Assembly: GCF_900128945.1 (NCBI RefSeq)
Contig: NZ_FQUD01000006.1
Location: 186,001-250,000, forward strand
Source of the DNA: Chryseobacterium sp. OV279
GTDB taxonomy: Bacteria; Bacteroidota; Bacteroidia; Flavobacteriales; Weeksellaceae
Reading direction: 5' to 3'
Length of the DNA stretch: 64,000 bases
This document shows, in pieces, positions 60,606-64,000 of this stretch. The notes below the pieces were generated by a model. That model saw nothing but the letters and a program-made list of their open reading frames with translations, was not told the origin of the DNA and ran no database searches. How positions within the stretch are numbered: the first letter of the stretch is position 1; each line of letters starts with the position of its first letter. The translations under genes and the position numbers were made by a program.

Positions 60606-63600
60606 ATGAAAAAACTTTATATTTCATTATTAACAGCCTTTTCTATCATCCAGATTTCAGCACAGGAAAAATCTTACTTTTTATCAAGCCCTTCACTTAG
60701 CCCCGACGGAAATACAGCCTACTTCGCTTATGACGGAGACATTTGGAAAGTAGATTCTAATGGCGGAAATGCTTCAAGAATTACAGCTTTAGACGGAGAA
60801 GAAATCAATCCGCGTATTTCTCCCGACGGAAAATGGCTGGCATTCAGTTCCAATCAATATGGCAACTATGATGTTTATGTAATGCCTGTAGAAGGCGGAA
60901 CGATTAAACAACTCACCTTCCATACCGGAAAAGATGAAATAGAAAACTGGGGATGGGACAGCAAAACACTTTATTTTACTTCGAACAGGAATAATAATTT
61001 TGGAAGTTTTAAAACAACCATTGAAGGAAAAACTCCACAAAAGCTTTTCAACAATTACTTTAATAACACCAGTGGGCTCGCTGAAACCCCTGCAGGAGAA
61101 TATCTTTTCACCAACTCTTCGGAAGCTGCCAATCAGACACACCGCAAGCGTTACAAGGGAGAAAACAACCCTGATATCCTAGGGTACAACCCACAGAGCA
61201 GCGCTTTCAAACAATACACGAATTACGAAGGGAAAGATTTCAACCCAAGCGTCGATAAAAATGGCGTCATTTATTTTATCTCTGATGAGAATAACAATGA
61301 ATACAACCTTTATCAAATTGAAAACGGCAAAAAGATACCACTGACTCAATTTGACTCTTCTATAAAAAAACCTTCTGTTTCCGCAAACGGATCCAAAGTC
61401 ATATTCGAAAAGGATTATCAGCTCTATATGTATGACGTTGCCACAAAAAGCACAAAAGCTCTTAACGTAAGTCTTAACACCAATAAAACACTGGAAAAAG
61501 AGCAAAATTTCGGTGTGGAAAATAACATTTCCTATTACGATGTTTCACCGGATGGTAAAAAGATGGCTTTTGTAAGCCGAGGCGTTCTGTTCGTTTCTGA
61601 TATTGAAGGAAAATTCACTCAGCAAATTTCCAATGGAAAGGAACGTGTCATGGAAGTGAAATGGCTGAAAGACAATCGTACCCTACTTTTCAACCAGACG
61701 GATAAAGGCTATCAGAACTGGTTCAGTATTGCTGCGGACGCAAAGGGTCAACCCAAACAATTAACCCATGATTTACGCAACAATCGCAGCATTACCCTTA
61801 ATCATGATCTTTCAAAAGCGGTTTATCTAAGCGGTCGTGATGAAGTAAGAATAATGGATCTGAAAAGCTTCAACTCTACAACGATTGTAAAAGATGAAAT
61901 CTGGGCTTTCCAAAATTCAAGACCGTCTTTTTCTCCTAACAGCGAATATGTATTATTCTCCGCAAAAAGGAATTTCGAGCTGGATATTTTTATTTATAAC
62001 ATCAAAAAAAAACAGACCATAAACCTTACCAATACCGGCGTTTCGGAGGAAGACCCTTTCTGGTCTCCTAATGGTAAATATATTTATTTCAGCAGCGACA
62101 GAACCAATCCATCCTACCCTTTAGGCATGCAAAAATCCAACATTTACCGCATGGCACTGGACTGGTTTGATGAACCTTATAAATCTGAGAAATTCGACAA
62201 GCTTTTCATTGAAGAGAAAAAAGGCAAAAAATTCTCCGATACAGCTAAAGACGATAAAGATAAAAAAGACGAAGGCAAAGAGAAAAAGAAAGAGAAAGAA
62301 CCCGTTATAAAGGAACTCAAAGTCAATCCGGAAAATACGCTGGAAAGGATAGAATTGGTTACCGATAGATACGGATATCAGGACGATCCTATCGTTTTTG
62401 CTGATGACAAGAAAGAGATTCTATTGTTTAATTCTAATCAGGATAATGGAAAAAAGCAACTGTTCAAAAAAGTTTTTACTGATTTTGAGCCTGCAAAATC
62501 TGAAAAAGTCTTCGATAAGGAAGCTTCCAATATCACCCGGATTGAAAAAAATCTTTTTGCTTTAATAGAAGGGAATATTTACAAAATGACCCTTGAAGCA
62601 TTAAAGCCGGAAAAAATTAATATTCAATATACTTTTGATAAGGATCTGGCATCCGAATTCATCCAAATGTATGATGAAGCCTGGACGGGAGTTGAAGAAA
62701 ATTTCTATGATGAAAACTTTCACGGTATCAACTGGAAAGCAAAGAAGGAACAGTATGCCAAATATCTCCCGTATGTAAACAACAGAAACGATCTGCGAAT
62801 TTTATTGAATGATCTTTTGGGTGAACTTAATTCTTCACACACCGGGTTTTCTTCATCCGGAAAAGAGGAAACCAGATATCTAAACTATTTTACAAACGAA
62901 ACCGGAATCATATTTAAAACAGATCAGCCTTATACTGTAGAAAGTATTGTCCGAAAATCTCCGGCATTCCGAACGGATGTTGATATCAAGCCCGGAGATC
63001 AGCTTATTGCCGTGAACGGAAAAAAAATTGATTCCAGTGAAAACCGTGAATCCTATTTTACAAGTCCGAAAAAACAGGATGAGCTTATTCTTACTTTCAG
63101 CCGTAATGGGAAAAATGTAACAACAAAAGTACATCCGATTGCCAATACAGATCTAAAAGGACTGCTTTATGATGACTGGATATTCAACAACCGCCAACGC
63201 GTGAATAAGCTTAGCGACAACCGTATTGCGTATTCTTACATGAAAAACATGACCACTGACGAACTGGATCGCTTTCTTCTGGACATGGTTGAACAGGAAA
63301 ACAGAAAAGATGCCGTCATCCTTGACCTACGATACAACACCGGCGGAAATGTTCATGATAAAGTATTGAATTTCCTGGCTCAGAAGCCTTATCTGCAATG
63401 GAAATACCGTGAAGGAAAAATGACGACACAACCCAACTTTGCTCCTGCCGGAAAACCTGTCGTTTTGTTGATTAACGAAGCCTCATTAAGCGACGCTGAA
63501 TTGACCGCAGCCGGTTTTAAAGCATTGAAACTAGGGAAAATCATCGGCCAGGACACCTATCGATGGATCATCTTCACTTCGGGAAAAAGCCTGGTGGATG

Positions 63601-63776
63601 GCTCTTATTACAGACTGCCTTCGTGGGGAACCTACACCCTTGATGGGCAGAATCTTGAAAAAACAGGGGTAAAACCGGATATTTACATTAAAAACACCTT
63701 CATAGACCGCCAAAAAGACAATGATCCTCAACTGGAACGGGCTGTTCAGGAAATACTGAAAGACTTAAAGAAATAG
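60606..63776 (+). CDS. Tricorn-type S41 protease, exported
   Basis: This 1056-residue protein has a signal peptide (MKKLYISLLTAFSIIQISAQ), TolB/tricorn-like beta-propellers (about residues 30-540; repeats such as PSLSPDGNTAYFAYDGDIWKV and EINPRISPDGKWLAFSSN), a charged linker (KDDKDKKDEGKEKKKEKEP), a PDZ domain (DVDIKPGDQLIAVNGKKI) and a C-terminal S41 peptidase. The catalytic parts are His in ELNSSHTGF, Ser in NEASLSDAEL and Glu near the end. It degrades peptides in the periplasm. It is monocistronic. Confidence 0.92.
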   Translation: MKKLYISLLTAFSIIQISAQEKSYFLSSPSLSPDGNTAYFAYDGDIWKVDSNGGNASRITALDGEEINPRISPDGKWLAFSSNQYGNYDVYVMPVEGGTIKQLTFHTGKDEIENWGWDSKTLYFTSNRNNNFGSFKTTIEGKTPQKLFNNYFNNTSGLAETPAGEYLFTNSSEAANQTHRKRYKGENNPDILGYNPQSSAFKQYTNYEGKDFNPSVDKNGVIYFISDENNNEYNLYQIENGKKIPLTQFDSSIKKPSVSANGSKVIFEKDYQLYMYDVATKSTKALNVSLNTNKTLEKEQNFGVENNISYYDVSPDGKKMAFVSRGVLFVSDIEGKFTQQISNGKERVMEVKWLKDNRTLLFNQTDKGYQNWFSIAADAKGQPKQLTHDLRNNRSITLNHDLSKAVYLSGRDEVRIMDLKSFNSTTIVKDEIWAFQNSRPSFSPNSEYVLFSAKRNFELDIFIYNIKKKQTINLTNTGVSEEDPFWSPNGKYIYFSSDRTNPSYPLGMQKSNIYRMALDWFDEPYKSEKFDKLFIEEKKGKKFSDTAKDDKDKKDEGKEKKKEKEPVIKELKVNPENTLERIELVTDRYGYQDDPIVFADDKKEILLFNSNQDNGKKQLFKKVFTDFEPAKSEKVFDKEASNITRIEKNLFALIEGNIYKMTLEALKPEKINIQYTFDKDLASEFIQMYDEAWTGVEENFYDENFHGINWKAKKEQYAKYLPYVNNRNDLRILLNDLLGELNSSHTGFSSSGKEETRYLNYFTNETGIIFKTDQPYTVESIVRKSPAFRTDVDIKPGDQLIAVNGKKIDSSENRESYFTSPKKQDELILTFSRNGKNVTTKVHPIANTDLKGLLYDDWIFNNRQRVNKLSDNRIAYSYMKNMTTDELDRFLLDMVEQENRKDAVILDLRYNTGGNVHDKVLNFLAQKPYLQWKYREGKMTTQPNFAPAGKPVVLLINEASLSDAELTAAGFKALKLGKIIGQDTYRWIIFTSGKSLVDGSYYRLPSWGTYTLDGQNLEKTGVKPDIYIKNTFIDRQKDNDPQLERAVQEILKDLKK

Positions 63777-63825
63777 AAACCTAGGAATCAGGTTGTGGAT
63801 TGCACAGACCGTAAATGAGATTCTA

Positions 63826-63867
63826 TAAAAAAATAGAGGCTGTCTTTTGAACAGCCTCTATTTTTTT
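63826..63867 (+). terminator. Terminator after tricorn gene
   Basis: 13-bp arms AAATAGAGGCTGT and ACAGCCTCTATTT, followed by TTTTT, 55 bases past the stop. Confidence 0.85.
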
Positions 63868-63912
63868 GCATATATTTTGCATGATAAAAAATCATTTAAT
63901 CAAATAAACATC

Positions 63913-64000
63913 ATGCCTTATCTGTCCAGGATTTATTTAAAAGACGAACATCCTAAAGATTATCCTTTTAATCTTCCTTTTCTGAGCAACGGCTTAGATC
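63913..64000 (+). CDS. AAA-family ATPase, start only
   Basis: ATG 63913-63915 opens a frame to the window edge. The 29 visible residues start MPYLSRIYLKDEHPKDYPF, and PFNLPFLSNG follows, the N-terminus of a family of small predicted ATPases (COG3910-type) whose Walker A comes later. The gene is too short here to say more; ATPase status is inferred from this N-terminal pattern alone. Confidence 0.5.
   Translation, partial: MPYLSRIYLKDEHPKDYPFNLPFLSNGLD

Noticed and set aside
1..64000. CRISPR array, prophage, insertion sequence or conjugative element
   Set aside because: No regular spacer repeats, transposase, integrase or phage structural gene is visible in the window.

Overview
The window looks like chromosomal DNA of a Chryseobacterium-type flavobacterium (Bacteroidota, Weeksellaceae). 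The support is AT-rich DNA, -7 promoter boxes of the Bacteroidota form TAnnTTTG, several secreted proteins ending in type IX secretion (T9SS) sorting domains, the order bamD-rpoZ-coaBC-porD-recN, a DUF4835/PorD protein, DUF5687 and DUF4126 proteins, and GG-leader small peptides. I see no rRNA, CRISPR array, intact insertion sequence or prophage. It is mostly ordinary core genome with a few accessory and regulatory items.

Layout. 1-5.4 kb (minus): partial secreted reprolysin-like metalloprotease, prolyl oligopeptidase and a tandem pair of paralogous exported proteins. 5.5-10.7 kb (minus): prfA, then an APC permease and a TonB-dependent receptor preceded by a SAM-I (S-box) riboswitch with a matching promoter, probably a methionine-related uptake unit. 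10.9-17.1 kb: T9SS alpha-amylase, T9SS FISUMP protein and a divergent AraC regulator. 17.2-20.7 kb: small membrane protein and divergent class I and class II fumarases. 21-24.6 kb: two six-cysteine GG-leader peptides facing a Dyp peroxidase and an ABC exporter pair. 24.6-33.3 kb (minus): recN, porD, coaBC, rpoZ, bamD, interrupted by a very AT-rich plus-strand ELWxxDGT/T9SS gene. 33.4-36.8 kb: TetR regulator, then the overlapping plus-strand set tatD-like, tcdA, rnpA, then a DUF4126 gene. 36.8-46.7 kb (minus): miaB, small lipoprotein, TPR protein, sigma-54 enhancer-binding protein, membrane protein, lptE and two TPR proteins, with two further exported TonB_C-like proteins upstream. 47-55 kb (minus): poxB with an MFS transporter, lysA with a probable Lys-codon leader-peptide attenuator, a DnaQ exonuclease with a decayed GIY-YIG-like part, a small gene remnant and a HerA-like ATPase. 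55.2-64 kb (mostly plus): a persulfide-handling set (MBL-rhodanese fusion, rhodanese lipoprotein, thioredoxin), omega-amidase-like nitrilase, small outer-membrane-like protein, rseP, tRNA-Asn, a tricorn-type S41 protease and the start of an ATPase gene.

The most interesting signals are regulatory. They are the lysA leader (TATTTTTG box, 23-codon ORF with six Lys codons, strong intrinsic terminator, lysA start) and the S-box riboswitch over a transport rather than a biosynthesis unit. The paired six-cysteine GG-leader peptides are the best candidate for an undescribed secreted peptide family. Several starts were moved to internal ATGs where the longest reading frame began with TTG or GTG, or where a promoter box lay inside it. 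All functional calls rest on recognising motifs by eye; no database search was run.
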